This document shows positions 16,535 through 24,644 of a DNA stretch of 64,000 nucleotides, piece after piece; positions within the stretch are counted from its first letter, which is position 1, and the number at the start of each line of letters is the position of its first letter. A program made the translations under genes and the position numbers. The notes under the pieces are model-generated. The model was not told where the DNA came from. It saw only the letters and a program-made list of their open reading frames with translations, and ran no database searches. The stretch spans positions 1 through 64,000 of the forward strand of contig CAWJXS010000005.1 of NCBI GenBank assembly GCA_963846885.1, written 5' to 3'. Source of the DNA: RPQJ01 sp963846885 (GTDB lineage Bacteria > Pseudomonadota > Gammaproteobacteria > Steroidobacterales > Steroidobacteraceae).

Positions 16535-17167
16535 ATGCACCAATCCGACTTCATCAAGCTCTGCCTCGACCTGGGCGTACTGCGTTTCGGCGAGTTCACG
16601 CTCAAGTCCGGGCGCCGCAGCCCGTACTTTTTCAACGCCGGCCTGTTCAACACCGGGCTCGCGATCGGGTCCCTTGGGCGCTTCTACGCGCGCGCGGCCC
16701 TGTCGTCGGGCGTGCCCTTCGACATGCTGTTCGGTCCGGCTTACAAGGGCATCCCGCTGGTCACCGCGACCGCCGCCGCGATGGCGGAGCACGAGGGACG
16801 CAACCTGCCCTTCGCGTTCAACCGCAAGGAAGCCAAGGACCACGGCGAGGGCGGCACGATCGTGGGCGCCCCCCTCAAGGGCCGGGTGCTGATCATCGAC
16901 GACGTCATCACGGCCGGCACCGCCATCCGCGAGTCCGTCGAGATCATCCGCGCCCAGGGCGCGACGCCGGCGGGCGTGCTCATCGCGCTGGACCGTGAGG
17001 AGCGCGGCCAGGGCACGATGTCGGCCGTACAGGAAGTGCAGCAGACCTTCGGCTTGCCCGTCATCGCCGTGCTGCGCCTGCGCGACCTGATGGCGCATCT
17101 CGAAGCCGCGGGCGACCGGGCGGTCCTGCAGACCGTCCAGGCTTACCGGGACCAGTACGGGGTTTGA
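16535..17167 (+). CDS. pyrE: Orotate phosphoribosyltransferase
   Basis: 210 residues, the normal length. It begins with the family N-terminus FIKLCLDLGVLRFGEFTLKS and includes GPAYKGIPLV, NRKEAKDHGEGG and the PRPP-binding VLIIDDVITAGTA. It converts orotate and PRPP to orotidine monophosphate in pyrimidine synthesis. The xth-pyrE divergent arrangement is conserved in many pseudomonads and xanthomonads. No attenuator hairpin or leader is visible in the 26-bp upstream gap. Confidence 0.96.
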   Translation: MHQSDFIKLCLDLGVLRFGEFTLKSGRRSPYFFNAGLFNTGLAIGSLGRFYARAALSSGVPFDMLFGPAYKGIPLVTATAAAMAEHEGRNLPFAFNRKEAKDHGEGGTIVGAPLKGRVLIIDDVITAGTAIRESVEIIRAQGATPAGVLIALDREERGQGTMSAVQEVQQTFGLPVIAVLRLRDLMAHLEAAGDRAVLQTVQAYRDQYGV

Positions 17168-17260
17168 GGCGGGCCCAGTTTTGACGCGGGTCACACTGCT
17201 GACTGCTCGCCACCCCAAAATGCTGCAAAGTCGGGGGCTACTGGGTTCAGAATCCCAGTC

Positions 17261-17971
17261 ATGCGCGCCGAACCACGCCTGAACACCCCATCCTCAGCCC
17301 CCGTCCCCGGGCGTCTACTGCGTTTGGGACTGCTCGCCGGCCTGCTGCTGCTCGTCTGCGCACTGGCGGCTGGGGTCGCGGATGCAGCGCAGAAAAAGAA
17401 GGCGCAGGGAAAATCGCTCAACGACGAGTACGTCTACCGTTGCAAGAGCGCCAGCGGCCACAGCTTCTTTGGCCAGAACATCCCGCCGGAATGCATGGGC
17501 GCCGACGTCGAGGTGATCGACGAGACCGGCCGCGTGGTGCGGATGATTCCCGGCGCGAAGTCGCTGGAGCAGATCGCAGCACAGAAGGCCGCGGACGAAG
17601 CCAAGGCAGCAGCGGCCCAACGCGACCGCACGCTGCTCGCAACGTATCTCACCGTGGCCGACATCGAGCGCCTGCGCGACCAGCGCATCGACCTGCTCGA
17701 GCAGCAGAACGTGGTCACGCGCCAGTACATCGCGAACTTGCGTGCACGCGAGGCACGGCTCATGGAGTCGGTGCAGCGCTTCCGCCCTTACAGCGACAAA
17801 CCGAACGCGCCGGCGCTGCCGGGCCAGATCGCAAACGACATCGTGAATACGGTGAAGGGCCTGCAGGTCTATGAGCAGGAACTGGTGAAGAACACCACCG
17901 AGCGCGCGCGCGTGGCTGAGGAGTTCGGCGCGGACATCAGCCGGTTCAAGGAACTGAAGGGAATCAAGTAG
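17261..17971 (+). CDS. Exported hypothetical protein with coiled coil
   Basis: 236 residues, not assigned to a named family. Residues about 20-45 form a signal peptide (hydrophobic LLLVCALAAGVADA). Then comes a short cysteine-containing segment (YVYRCKSASGHSFFGQNIPPEC) that resembles DUF4124-type domains of exported gammaproteobacterial proteins. From about residue 95 on the sequence is helical and charged, likely a coiled coil. It follows pyrE after 93 bp with its own spacing. The stop TAG is the first base of a GGGGTTA heptamer tract. A periplasmic role is inferred; no function can be given. Confidence 0.75.
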   Translation: MRAEPRLNTPSSAPVPGRLLRLGLLAGLLLLVCALAAGVADAAQKKKAQGKSLNDEYVYRCKSASGHSFFGQNIPPECMGADVEVIDETGRVVRMIPGAKSLEQIAAQKAADEAKAAAAQRDRTLLATYLTVADIERLRDQRIDLLEQQNVVTRQYIANLRAREARLMESVQRFRPYSDKPNAPALPGQIANDIVNTVKGLQVYEQELVKNTTERARVAEEFGADISRFKELKGIK

Positions 17972-17997
17972 GGGTTAGGGGCTAGGGGCTAGCCGGA
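17971..17997 (+). repeat. Heptamer G-tract at the left edge of the accessory island
   Basis: GGGGTTA, GGGGCTA, GGGGCTA, then GCCGGA, starting inside the TAG stop codon of the upstream gene. It is the mirror image of the tract at 21299-21335 beside dut. The two tracts flank the 3.3-kb island in inverted orientation, just as the two arms flank the 192-bp element at 12.8 kb. Confidence 0.8.
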
Positions 17998-18267
17998 GGT
18001 ACGGCTGGGCTACGCCGGTTTCCTGACTCTTCGCCCTGGGGCCGCTCATGGCCACGATTCGACGTTTCAGCTGAAACGTCAAACTCCTCTTGGTAATCGA
18101 GCCCCACAGGCGATTGCAGACCCGATGCAGTCATCGGCCGTACCGAGAATCGGACGTTCAACGCGCTGCATCAGCTGAATGGCGACCAGCTACTTTGCCA
18201 AATGCTGGTTGACGGCAACGCCTCGATCGTTACGACGAACCACTGCTCGGGTTCATTGGTGAATGCC
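17998..18267. other. Non-coding stretch with a perfect 20-bp palindrome
   Basis: No credible gene. At 18061-18080 lies a perfect palindrome, GACGTTTCAG / CTGAAACGTC. It could be a terminator-like hairpin, a protein-binding site or a recombination site. The remainder contains no recognisable coding similarity, although codons in 18155-18240 look protein-like without matching anything I know. Confidence 0.5.
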
Positions 18268-18630
18268 CTATGTCCTGGTCGCCGTGCCGCGTGCAATCCC
18301 TCGAGTCAAGAGTGCCGCGAGGACAATGTGTGCGACGACAGCAGGCCACAGCAGCATGCCGCTCGGGCCGCCGGAATATCCGACGTACGCGAGGTAGAGT
18401 GCGGCCCCCGTGCTATACGTCACCATGCCGAGCAGAGGCGTCCCTGGCCAGCAGGCAACGCCCAGGCCAATGAGGGCGATCCCGGCCACCCGGGCAATCG
18501 TTATGGCAATGCCGACCAGATCCGCTGCGAACAGCCATTGGCTAATCAGCGACGGGGCCAGCAGCAGAGTCACGCCGGTCGCGATTTCGCCGACAGCGGC
18601 AAACGCAAGCACACTTTTCACCGTAGGCAT
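18268..18630 (-). CDS. Small four-helix membrane protein, unknown function
   Basis: 120 residues with four hydrophobic segments (about 5-27, 36-60, 68-88, 93-112), short loops and a basic C-terminus. It starts MPTVKSVLAFAAVGEIATG. It resembles short uncharacterised membrane proteins found scattered in proteobacterial accessory regions, but I cannot name a family. Its own spacer downstream and the repeat motif upstream (18661-18699) suggest it is an independent cargo unit of the island. Confidence 0.65.
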   Translation of the reverse strand: MPTVKSVLAFAAVGEIATGVTLLLAPSLISQWLFAADLVGIAITIARVAGIALIGLGVACWPGTPLLGMVTYSTGAALYLAYVGYSGGPSGMLLWPAVVAHIVLAALLTRGIARGTATRT

Positions 18631-18944
18631 TCGTTCCCTCTGCTCATGAAGGCAACATGCGACCGCTGTTGGCCGATCTTATCGTTTCCGAAAGCGGACT
18701 TCGTGGGCCCGCAACCGACCCGAAGCGGACCCTGCCTCCAGCCGCAATGCCCGCTGACTTTCCCCTGGTTCAGGACAGAAGACTATCCGTGTGCCCGTAG
18801 ACCACAGGCCACTCGCAGCGAACGCACCGATCACGTTACAAGCTACTACGGCTCGCAACTGCTGCCTCACGTCAGCAGTTGACGCCGATGCAGGTCCAAG
18901 ATCTCGACGACTTGTTCCATCGTTCCAGACCGCGCGGACCGAGA

Positions 18945-19727
18945 TCATGGTGCGGTTTTCGCTGCGAGCAGTCGGAGCAGTTCCTCTCCCTTCTGCTTCT
19001 GCACCTTGCTGAGCAGGAAGATCAGGCCCGCGAACTGGCGACTGGAAGCGACGCTGGCTGCCAAGGGGGCGTGGCCTTGACCTGGGCGTCAGCGTGGACT
19101 CGTCAACCATCAATCCCGGCGAAAGGCCATGCTCCATGCCGATTTCCAGCGTGGCATTCCGGATGGAAAGCTCGTCCGTTGCTGGGACATGGTCCAGTAC
19201 GTTGACCAGATAGTAGTACTCCCGAAGCACGCGCATTATCTCGGGGTCTTGGATCAAGTCGAGCTTACCGGCGCCGACAAGGGCGTCATACGCGCCCCGG
19301 TTCATGTCGAAAGCGTAGGTTTCGAATGCTTTTCCCAAAGACGCGTCCGCACGCTTTCGAGGCGGCGGCGGTGGAACTGGGATTGCCATGCTGGCGGATG
19401 TTCGAGAAAGATACCGCGATCTCCGCATCGGAGATCTTCACCTCCTGCGACGAGGCTGCAATGCCCGCCTGCTGCAGGATGTAAGCGGAGCGGAAATACG
19501 ATCCATTGCCGAGTCCTCGACGCGTGCGAGTTCGGTACAGATCGGTAGCGGACGTCCGACGAGATGTCCGTCAGGAGCGCTGCGCAAGCCGCTGCTCGAG
19601 CCGCTGGGCATTCCAGTTGCTGATCTGGATGCCGATGACGACACCGATCACCACTACGACCAGGTCGATACCGATCGCGGTCCATTCGCTGCTTGCGGAC
19701 GTGTTCCATAACGCGGCGCAAGATCAT
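18945..19727 (-). pseudogene. Decayed single-pass membrane protein gene
   Basis: Reading from ATG 19727, pieces of one protein appear in alternating frames. First is MILRRVMEHVRKQ. Then in a second frame comes EWTAIGIDLVVVVIGVVIG, a membrane span, followed by QISNWNAQRLEQRL. After an in-frame TGA comes SYFRSAYILQQAGIAASSQE. Another frame gives KAFETYAFDMNRGAYDALV and LDLIQDPEIMRVLREYY, and a last one ends QKQKGEELLRLLAAKTAP-stop. The TM-plus-NWN start and the GKLDLI block recall DUF6090-like membrane proteins, but the assignment is tentative. At least three disruptions make it a pseudogene, unlike the single-slip genes elsewhere. Confidence 0.6.
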
Positions 19728-19903
19728 GGCGCGGTCTCGTTTCGATGAGGGCGAGGATATCGTTCGATCAGCGCGAGTTGGAGCTTGCGCTGAAGGCGTC
19801 GAGCATATCAATCATGGGTTTGGTATCTAGCCCGGAACGTCTGATCTTCGCTGCTGTCACAGTCTCGAATCGACCCGAAGCGGACACGTTGGGGTCGCAG
19901 AGT

Positions 19904-20473
19904 TCAGGTCAAGCCATGGGAAGCGGGAATGGGTGATGGCTTCCCGTCGGGACGAGCCGTCAGCTCGGCTTCGCTGGCACCCGCGCGGTAACGTGCCAGC
20001 AGCGCCTCAGGGTCCACTTCAACCCCGACAGGATTTGCTGCAAACGCCTCACTACGCATGTAGTTGAAGGCGTCTTTGGAATTGCATGACTCAACCTGAA
20101 GCTCGATTCGGTTGCCGTCCGGATCCTGATAGTAAAAGGAAAGCGTGAAGCCGTGATGAACTGGCCAGTAGGGAGTAAGGCCCTGTTCCTTGAGTCTGGC
20201 GTAGGTCTCCAGCAAATCCGCCGCCGAGGCGTAGGTGTACGCAATGTGGTTGACGCCGATCTCGCCGGGGCCTGAAACCGCTGGCGTGTCAGGCTTCAGC
20301 ACGTCGAGATTGGCGATGGCGAAACGATGGCTTTCATCGTCATAGGTCAGGAAGGCAAGGGCGGGGTCCCCATGCACGACCTCTGCACCGAATACGTTGC
20401 TATACCAGGCCTTCATTTCCTCAAAGCGACGCGTCATGAATACAACATGCGAAAAGGTTGGAGGCATAGCCAT
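19904..20473 (-). CDS. VOC-family (glyoxalase/extradiol dioxygenase fold) protein
   Basis: 189 residues. It carries vicinal-oxygen-chelate repeats: FSHVVFMTRRFEEMKAWY with an N-terminal metal-ligand His, GVNHIAYTYAS in the middle and YYQDPDGNRIELQVE with the final Glu ligand. This His-His-Glu layout matches catechol 2,3-dioxygenase-type members, but the protein is shorter than true type I extradiol dioxygenases, and the substrate is unknown. It lies in the accessory island, transcribed on the minus strand like its neighbours, with spacers carrying a shared CCGCT...GGCCGA motif on each side. Confidence 0.85.
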   Translation of the reverse strand: MAMPPTFSHVVFMTRRFEEMKAWYSNVFGAEVVHGDPALAFLTYDDESHRFAIANLDVLKPDTPAVSGPGEIGVNHIAYTYASAADLLETYARLKEQGLTPYWPVHHGFTLSFYYQDPDGNRIELQVESCNSKDAFNYMRSEAFAANPVGVEVDPEALLARYRAGASEAELTARPDGKPSPIPASHGLT

Positions 20474-20625
20474 ATTTGTATTTCCTATCGCTTGAGATCA
20501 CTGACCGTTCTTGGCCGATTCTACTCATGGGTCACCGGCGGCTCCCGACCCCGAGCGGTCGTTCGACTAGCGTTTGAGCTAACCGGACCGTTGCGTCAGG
20601 CGTCTTTGCACAGCAAACAAGCTGC

Positions 20626-21063
20626 TTAAGTTCTGGGAGTATTGAGTTGAGGCATGTCCACTACCCGTAGGACCGCATGGGCGACTGCACAAACTTGCAT
20701 GCCCCTTGAGGTTTCAGTTTCTACAGAGACGGAGACCACACAAATTGTGCCTCCAACTTGCAGGGTATGCGCCTTTGCAATTATCGAGTTGCCACTGGCG
20801 GGCGACAGAAAATTGACGTGCAGATCTACAGTGATTGCGATTTTGCCGGAAGTTAAAGCCGTCGTTGCCGCTGCACCTGCGGCGTGATCTGCCAGCCCTG
20901 AAACGACGCCTCCGTGAAAGTAACCATTGAACTGAAGTAACTCGGGCTTCTTAGCGAGTTCAAGTTCAACTTTGCCTGGTTCTGCGTATTTGACTTCTAC
21001 CCCGGCTGAATGCGTGAAGCCAGTGAGAGCCGTGACTTGGCGGACAAGTTGTATGGCGTTCAT
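20626..21063 (-). CDS. PaaI-family hotdog thioesterase
   Basis: 145 residues from MNAIQLVRQV; a more upstream in-frame ATG at 21105 lacks family similarity. The hotdog thioesterase pattern is clear: FNGYFHGGVVSGLADHAAGAAA, with the HGG motif and catalytic Asp region, then ITVDLHVNFLSPA. Such proteins hydrolyse acyl- or aryl-CoA thioesters in the cytoplasm. Base composition is visibly lower in G+C than the housekeeping genes on either side, supporting acquisition with the island. Nothing indicates the acyl substrate. Confidence 0.85.
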   Translation of the reverse strand: MNAIQLVRQVTALTGFTHSAGVEVKYAEPGKVELELAKKPELLQFNGYFHGGVVSGLADHAAGAAATTALTSGKIAITVDLHVNFLSPASGNSIIAKAHTLQVGGTICVVSVSVETETSRGMQVCAVAHAVLRVVDMPQLNTPRT

Positions 21064-21298
21064 AGCGGTGAATTTTGGGGTAAAGGTTTGTGAGACGCCT
21101 AACAAGAATTAGGCCGCACTGCTATGCGGCGACTTGTCGAATAAGGGAACATGCGCTTCGACTACCCGTCACCGTCCGCTTCTGGCCGAACTTGCCCGTT
21201 CGCGAATGTCCGCTTTGACCTATCAACGTTCAGGGAGATACGTATCGGCGACAAGCACTCGGGAAATTGTCAGCGCGGCAACTTCTCTTGGGGCTGCA
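21064..21298. other. Island spacer with inverted repeats
   Basis: No gene visible. It contains a GCCTAA / TTAGGC inverted repeat (21097-21114), a CCGC/GCGG hairpin right after it, and copies of the island motif: GTCCGCTTCTGGCCGAA at 21174-21190 and AATGTCCGCTTTGACC at 21205-21220. Related copies are at 18661-18699, 18716-18730, 19871-19885 and 20502-20560. The spacer probably includes the thioesterase promoter. Confidence 0.5.
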
Positions 21299-21335
21299 CT
21301 TCCGACTAGCCCCTAGCCCCTAGCCCCTTCCCCTA
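21299..21335 (-). repeat. Heptamer G-tract at the right edge of the accessory island
   Basis: Read on the minus strand, the dut stop TAG is followed by GGGGAA, then three GGGGCTA heptamers and GTCGGAA. Four runs of four guanines with short spacers follow the stop codon of dut. It is inverted relative to the tract at 17971-17997. Confidence 0.8.
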
Positions 21336-21802
21336 CCCTCTTCCCGAACTCCCGAATCCCCCCGCGCCACGATCGGTCGCGGCGAATTCGTCCACCACTT
21401 CGAAGTCGACCTGCACGACCGGCACCACGACCATCTGTGCGATGCGTTCGCCGGGTTCGATCGTGAACGGCGTCTGGCCGCGGTTCCAGCACGAGACCAT
21501 CACCTGGCCCTGGTAATCCGAATCGATCAGGCCGACGAGATTGCCCAGCACGATGCCGTGCTTGTGTCCCAGGCCCGAGCGCGGCAACAGCACCGCGGCG
21601 AGGCCCGGGTCTGCAACGTAAACCGCAATGCCCGTCGGGATGAGGTGCGTCTGCCCGGGCGCCAGAACCAGAGCGCTGAATCGAGGCACGCGCGCAGGTC
21701 GAGTCCGGCGGAGCCCGGTGTGGCGTAATGCGGCAGCGGAAATTCGCTACCAATGCGTGCGTCGAGCACACGCACCTGCAGCGTGGGGCGCGCCGCGCTC
21801 AT
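21333..21802 (-). CDS. dut: dUTP diphosphatase, frameshifted
   Basis: The ATG at 21802 overlaps the coaBC stop codon. The first 45 residues (LQVRVLDARIG, LPHYATPGSAGLDLRACLDS, motif 1) are in one frame. From LVLAPGQT on, the rest is in another: PTGIAVYV, LPRSGLGHKHG (motif 2), GLIDSDYQG (motif 3), ERIAQ (motif 4) and ATDRGAGGFGSSG (motif 5). A missing base near 21680 (or two extra) explains it; repaired, the protein is 156 residues, normal for Dut. The enzyme removes dUTP and supplies dUMP. As dut is essential in most bacteria and every motif is intact, a sequence error is the simplest reading. Confidence 0.88.
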
Positions 21803-23022
21803 GGCTTCTTGCTCCCTGCAAAGCGCTCGGCGATCACGTCGATCAGCGAACCGGCCAGCTGGCACTTGGGCGCGCGCTCGAGCTCGCGCTTGCCGCCGGC
21901 CCAGTACACCGTGAGTGCGTTGTCGTCGCAGTCGAAGGCCAGGCCTTCGCCCACCTGGTTCGCGGCGATCATGTCCAGTTTCTTGCCCTCGAGTTTGGCC
22001 AGCGCGTTGCGCTCGACGTTCTGCGTTTCGGCCGCGAACCCCACCACGAACGGACGCGGCGAGCCCGCCGCCACCGTCGCGAGGATGTCGGGCGTGCGCG
22101 AAAGCTGCAGCGACAGTTCGTCGCTGGTCTTCTTGATCTTGTGCGCGGCGATCTCACGCATGCGGTAATCCGACACCGCCGCCGCCGCAATGAAGATGTC
22201 CGTGTCGGCAATTTCCGCCTGCACCGCGTTCATCATCTGCTCGGCCGTCTCGACGTCGACTCGCTTCAGGCCGGGTGGCGTGGGCACGTTGACGGGCCCA
22301 CTCACGATGACGACGTTGGCACCGGCATCGCGCGCTGCTTCGGCAACCGCATAACCCATCTTGCCGGAGCTGCGATTGGTGATGAACCGCACGGGATCGA
22401 TGCGTTCGCGCGTCGGCCCAGCCGTGACGACTACCTTGCGACCGCGCAGCGGCGAGTTGCCGTCGAGGGTGCGTGGCGCTGCAAACAGCGCGTCGACGAT
22501 GGCCTGCGGCTCGACCATGCGGCCGGCTCCGGTTTCGCCACAGGCCTGCGCGCCTTCGGCAGGACCGAGAATCGTGAAGCCGCGCTGGCGCAACGCAGCG
22601 ACGTTGGCCTGCGTGGCGGCGTTCGACCACATCAACCGATTCATGGCGGGCACGACCACGATGGGGGCGTCCGTCGCGAGGCACAACGTGGACAGCAGGT
22701 CGTCAGCCAGGCCGTGCGCGAGACGCGCGATGAAATCAGCCGTCGCCGGCGCAATCACGATGCGCTGCGGCCAGCGGGCCAGCTCGATGTGCCCCATCGC
22801 GGCCTCGGCGGCGGCATCCCACAGGTCGGTGCGTACGGGCCGTCCGGAGAGCGCCTGGAACGTGAGCGGCGTGACGAACTCGCGTGCTCCCGCGGTCATC
22901 ACGACCTGGACGTCCGCGCCCTTGTCCTTGAGGCGGCGCGTGAGTTCGGCGCTCTTGTACGCGGCGATCCCGCCGGTGACCCCGAGCACGACTCGCATCG
23001 ATGGCGTTTCTGCGACTGGCAT
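21799..23022 (-). CDS. coaBC: Phosphopantothenoylcysteine decarboxylase / phosphopantothenate-cysteine ligase
   Basis: 407 residues, bifunctional. The N-terminal flavin-binding CoaC half has VVLGVTGGIAAYKSAEL, ATADFIARLAHGLADDLL and the PAMNRLMW block. The C-terminal CoaB half begins VVVTAGPTRERIDPVRFITN with NRSSGKMGYAVA. It ligates cysteine to 4'-phosphopantothenate and then decarboxylates the product, two steps of coenzyme A synthesis. Another ATG 8 codons in is possible. It is coupled to dut by an ATGA overlap, as in many proteobacteria. coaD for a later step lies 2.6 kb away. Confidence 0.95.
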   Translation of the reverse strand: MPVAETPSMRVVLGVTGGIAAYKSAELTRRLKDKGADVQVVMTAGAREFVTPLTFQALSGRPVRTDLWDAAAEAAMGHIELARWPQRIVIAPATADFIARLAHGLADDLLSTLCLATDAPIVVVPAMNRLMWSNAATQANVAALRQRGFTILGPAEGAQACGETGAGRMVEPQAIVDALFAAPRTLDGNSPLRGRKVVVTAGPTRERIDPVRFITNRSSGKMGYAVAEAARDAGANVVIVSGPVNVPTPPGLKRVDVETAEQMMNAVQAEIADTDIFIAAAAVSDYRMREIAAHKIKKTSDELSLQLSRTPDILATVAAGSPRPFVVGFAAETQNVERNALAKLEGKKLDMIAANQVGEGLAFDCDDNALTVYWAGGKRELERAPKCQLAGSLIDVIAERFAGSKKP

Positions 23023-23128
23023 GGCGGACGATTATGGGGGTGGAGCCCGCGCCCCGGCAAAGCGGCAAGCCGCAAAATCACCCGCGTGTCGCAGGTGGTC
23101 TCAGGTCATAACCGGTGGCTCTGGAAAA

Positions 23129-23173
23129 CCCTCACCCGGCCTGCGGCCGACCTCTCCCGCAAGCGGGCGAGGT
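23129..23173. repeat. CCTCTCCCGC-type repeat between coaBC and mutM
   Basis: CCCTCACCCGGCC, TGCGGCCGACCTCTCCCGC, then AAGCGGGCGAGGT. It has the complete consensus of the family, though the stem is imperfect (GCGGGCGAGGT in place of GCGGGAGAGGT). It lies immediately downstream of mutM. Confidence 0.75.
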
Positions 23174-23182
23174 GGGAACCGG

Positions 23183-23998
23183 CTATTTCTGGCAGGTGGG
23201 GCAGAAATAGGTGGACCGCTGCCCCTGCACCAGGTGACGGATCGGCGTAGCGCACTGCCGGCACGGCTCACCGGCTCGCTCGTAGACGAAGAGCTGCTGG
23301 CGAAAATAGCCGGGCGTGCCGTCCGTGTTGACGTAATCGCGCAGCGTCGTGCCGCCCTGCTGGATCGCCTCGCCCAGCACCTGCCGAATCGACGTCACGA
23401 TGCGCTGCCATTCCGCGGTCTTGATGCGTCCGGCGGCGCGCCGGGGCCGGATTCCGGCGCGGAACAGGGCCTCGCTCGCATAGATGTTGCCGACGCCGAC
23501 GACCACGTGCTGATCCATCAGGAACAGCTTGACCGCGGCCTTGCGGCGGCGGGCGCGGGTGGCGAGGTAGTCCGCGGTGAGCGCGTCCTCGAGCGGCTCG
23601 GGCCCCAGCGCGGCAAGCAGCGGGTGCTCGTCGACGGGGCCGGTACACCACAGCAGGCTGCCGAAGCGGCGCGGGTCGTTGAAGCGCAGGCACTGCCCCG
23701 AATCGAGCACCAGGTCGTAGTGATCGTGCAGCAGGCGCGGCGACCCGGCAGGCATCACGCGCAGGCTGCCGGACATGCCGAGGTGCGCGATCAGCGAGCC
23801 GCGGTCGAGGTCGAGCAGCAGGTACTTGGCCCGGCGCCGCACTTCGTGCACGCGCTGGCCAGCCAGTTCCTTGACGAGGCCGGGCTCGACCGGCCAGCGC
23901 AGCCGCGGCTCGCGCAGGTCGAACGCGGTGATCGTGCGACCGACCACGGCATCGCGGACGCCGCGGCGGGTGGTTTCGACTTCTGGCAGCTCCGGCAT
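23183..23998 (-). CDS. mutM: Formamidopyrimidine-DNA glycosylase
   Basis: 271 residues starting MPELPEVETTRRG; removal of Met exposes the catalytic N-terminal proline followed by Glu. The conserved lysine region LIAHLGMSGSLRV, the helix-two-turn-helix (VVGVGNIYASEALF) and a C-terminal zinc finger (CRQCATPIRHLVQ...FCPTCQK) are complete. It excises 8-oxoguanine and formamidopyrimidines and nicks the strand. It sits downstream of rpmB-rpmG as in other gammaproteobacteria, with a terminator between rpmG and mutM. Confidence 0.96.
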   Translation of the reverse strand: MPELPEVETTRRGVRDAVVGRTITAFDLREPRLRWPVEPGLVKELAGQRVHEVRRRAKYLLLDLDRGSLIAHLGMSGSLRVMPAGSPRLLHDHYDLVLDSGQCLRFNDPRRFGSLLWCTGPVDEHPLLAALGPEPLEDALTADYLATRARRRKAAVKLFLMDQHVVVGVGNIYASEALFRAGIRPRRAAGRIKTAEWQRIVTSIRQVLGEAIQQGGTTLRDYVNTDGTPGYFRQQLFVYERAGEPCRQCATPIRHLVQGQRSTYFCPTCQK

Positions 23999-24063
23999 GA
24001 CTCTGGACGGTCTCCGCAAACAGGTGAATGTCCCCTATTTCCGACGCGGGTGCCGCAGAAACG

Positions 24064-24088
24064 AAAAACCCGCCGATGGCGGGTTTTT
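24064..24088. terminator. Intrinsic terminator after rpmG
   Basis: A perfect 11-bp inverted repeat AAAAACCCGCC-GAT-GGCGGGTTTTT directly downstream of rpmG. The T-run on the minus strand makes it a strong Rho-independent terminator of the rpmB-rpmG transcript. mutM follows and must have its own promoter or rely on read-through. Confidence 0.9.
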
Positions 24089-24111
24089 CTGCTGCGGTCG
24101 CGGACCAAGGA

Positions 24112-24267
24112 TTACTTGATCTTCGCTTCCTTGTAGGCCACGTGCTTGCGGACCTTGGGGTCGAATTTCTTGACCTCGAGCTTCTCCGGGTGGAGACGCT
24201 TGTTCTTGGTCGTCGTGTAGAAGTGGCCGGTGCCGGCGGTCGAAACGAGTTTGATCTTGTCGCGCAT
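24112..24267 (-). CDS. rpmG: 50S ribosomal protein L33
   Basis: 51 residues, MRDKIKLVSTAGTGHFYTTT, ending VAYKEAKIK. This is the standard gammaproteobacterial L33, without zinc-binding cysteines (C- form). It follows rpmB after 26 bp, and both are read from the same strand with good Shine-Dalgarno sequence (AGGAG) ahead. It is a small basic protein of the large ribosomal subunit near the E site. Confidence 0.97.
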   Translation of the reverse strand: MRDKIKLVSTAGTGHFYTTTKNKRLHPEKLEVKKFDPKVRKHVAYKEAKIK

Positions 24268-24293
24268 GTGAGTGACTCCTGCGGCTTACGCCG

Positions 24294-24530
24294 TCAGACC
24301 TTGACGCCCTGGGCGCGGAGTTCGCTGACGACGACTTCGATGCCCTTCTTGTCGATCGTGCGCATGGCATTGCCGGACACGCGCAGGCTGACCCAGCGCT
24401 TTTCCGTCTCGAGCCAGAAACGCTGCGTGTGCAGGTTCGGCAGGAAGCGGCGGCGCTTGCGGTTGTTGGCGTGCGAAACGGTGTTGCCGCTCATCGGCCG
24501 CTTGCCGGTGACCTGACAGACTTTCGACAT
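24294..24530 (-). CDS. rpmB: 50S ribosomal protein L28
   Basis: 78 residues, starting MSKVCQVTGKRPMSGNTVSH and continuing with NNRKRRRFLPNLHTQRFW, the universal L28 pattern. Only one cysteine is present, the zinc-independent form. It is first gene of rpmB-rpmG. A TTTATAC stretch upstream (about 24590-24597 on the plus strand) may be part of its promoter. Confidence 0.97.
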   Translation of the reverse strand: MSKVCQVTGKRPMSGNTVSHANNRKRRRFLPNLHTQRFWLETEKRWVSLRVSGNAMRTIDKKGIEVVVSELRAQGVKV

Positions 24531-24601
24531 GGTGCTGAATCCTGTGACAGTCGGGCCGGCCGAAGGGCGGACCCCGTAAACGAGCCGCGTTTTATACCAG
24601 T

Positions 24602-24635
24602 CCGTCTCCGCCGAGGCAAGCCTCGGCGGAGACGG
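24602..24635. terminator. Long perfect hairpin between radC and rpmB
   Basis: A perfect 15-bp inverted repeat (CCGTCTCCGCCGAGG / CCTCGGCGGAGACGG) with loop CAAG. It is adjacent to the GGGGCTA element and lies upstream of the rpmB promoter, so it can separate radC from the ribosomal-protein operon. No T-run follows. Confidence 0.6.
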
Positions 24636-24644
24636 GACTGGACA

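Noticed and set aside
21097..21220. Integron attC-like site (GCCTAAC...)
   Set aside because: The R''-type box GCCTAAC is present, but I find no matching GTTRRRY box within the usual 60-140 bp and no integrase. The island motif explains the symmetry better.
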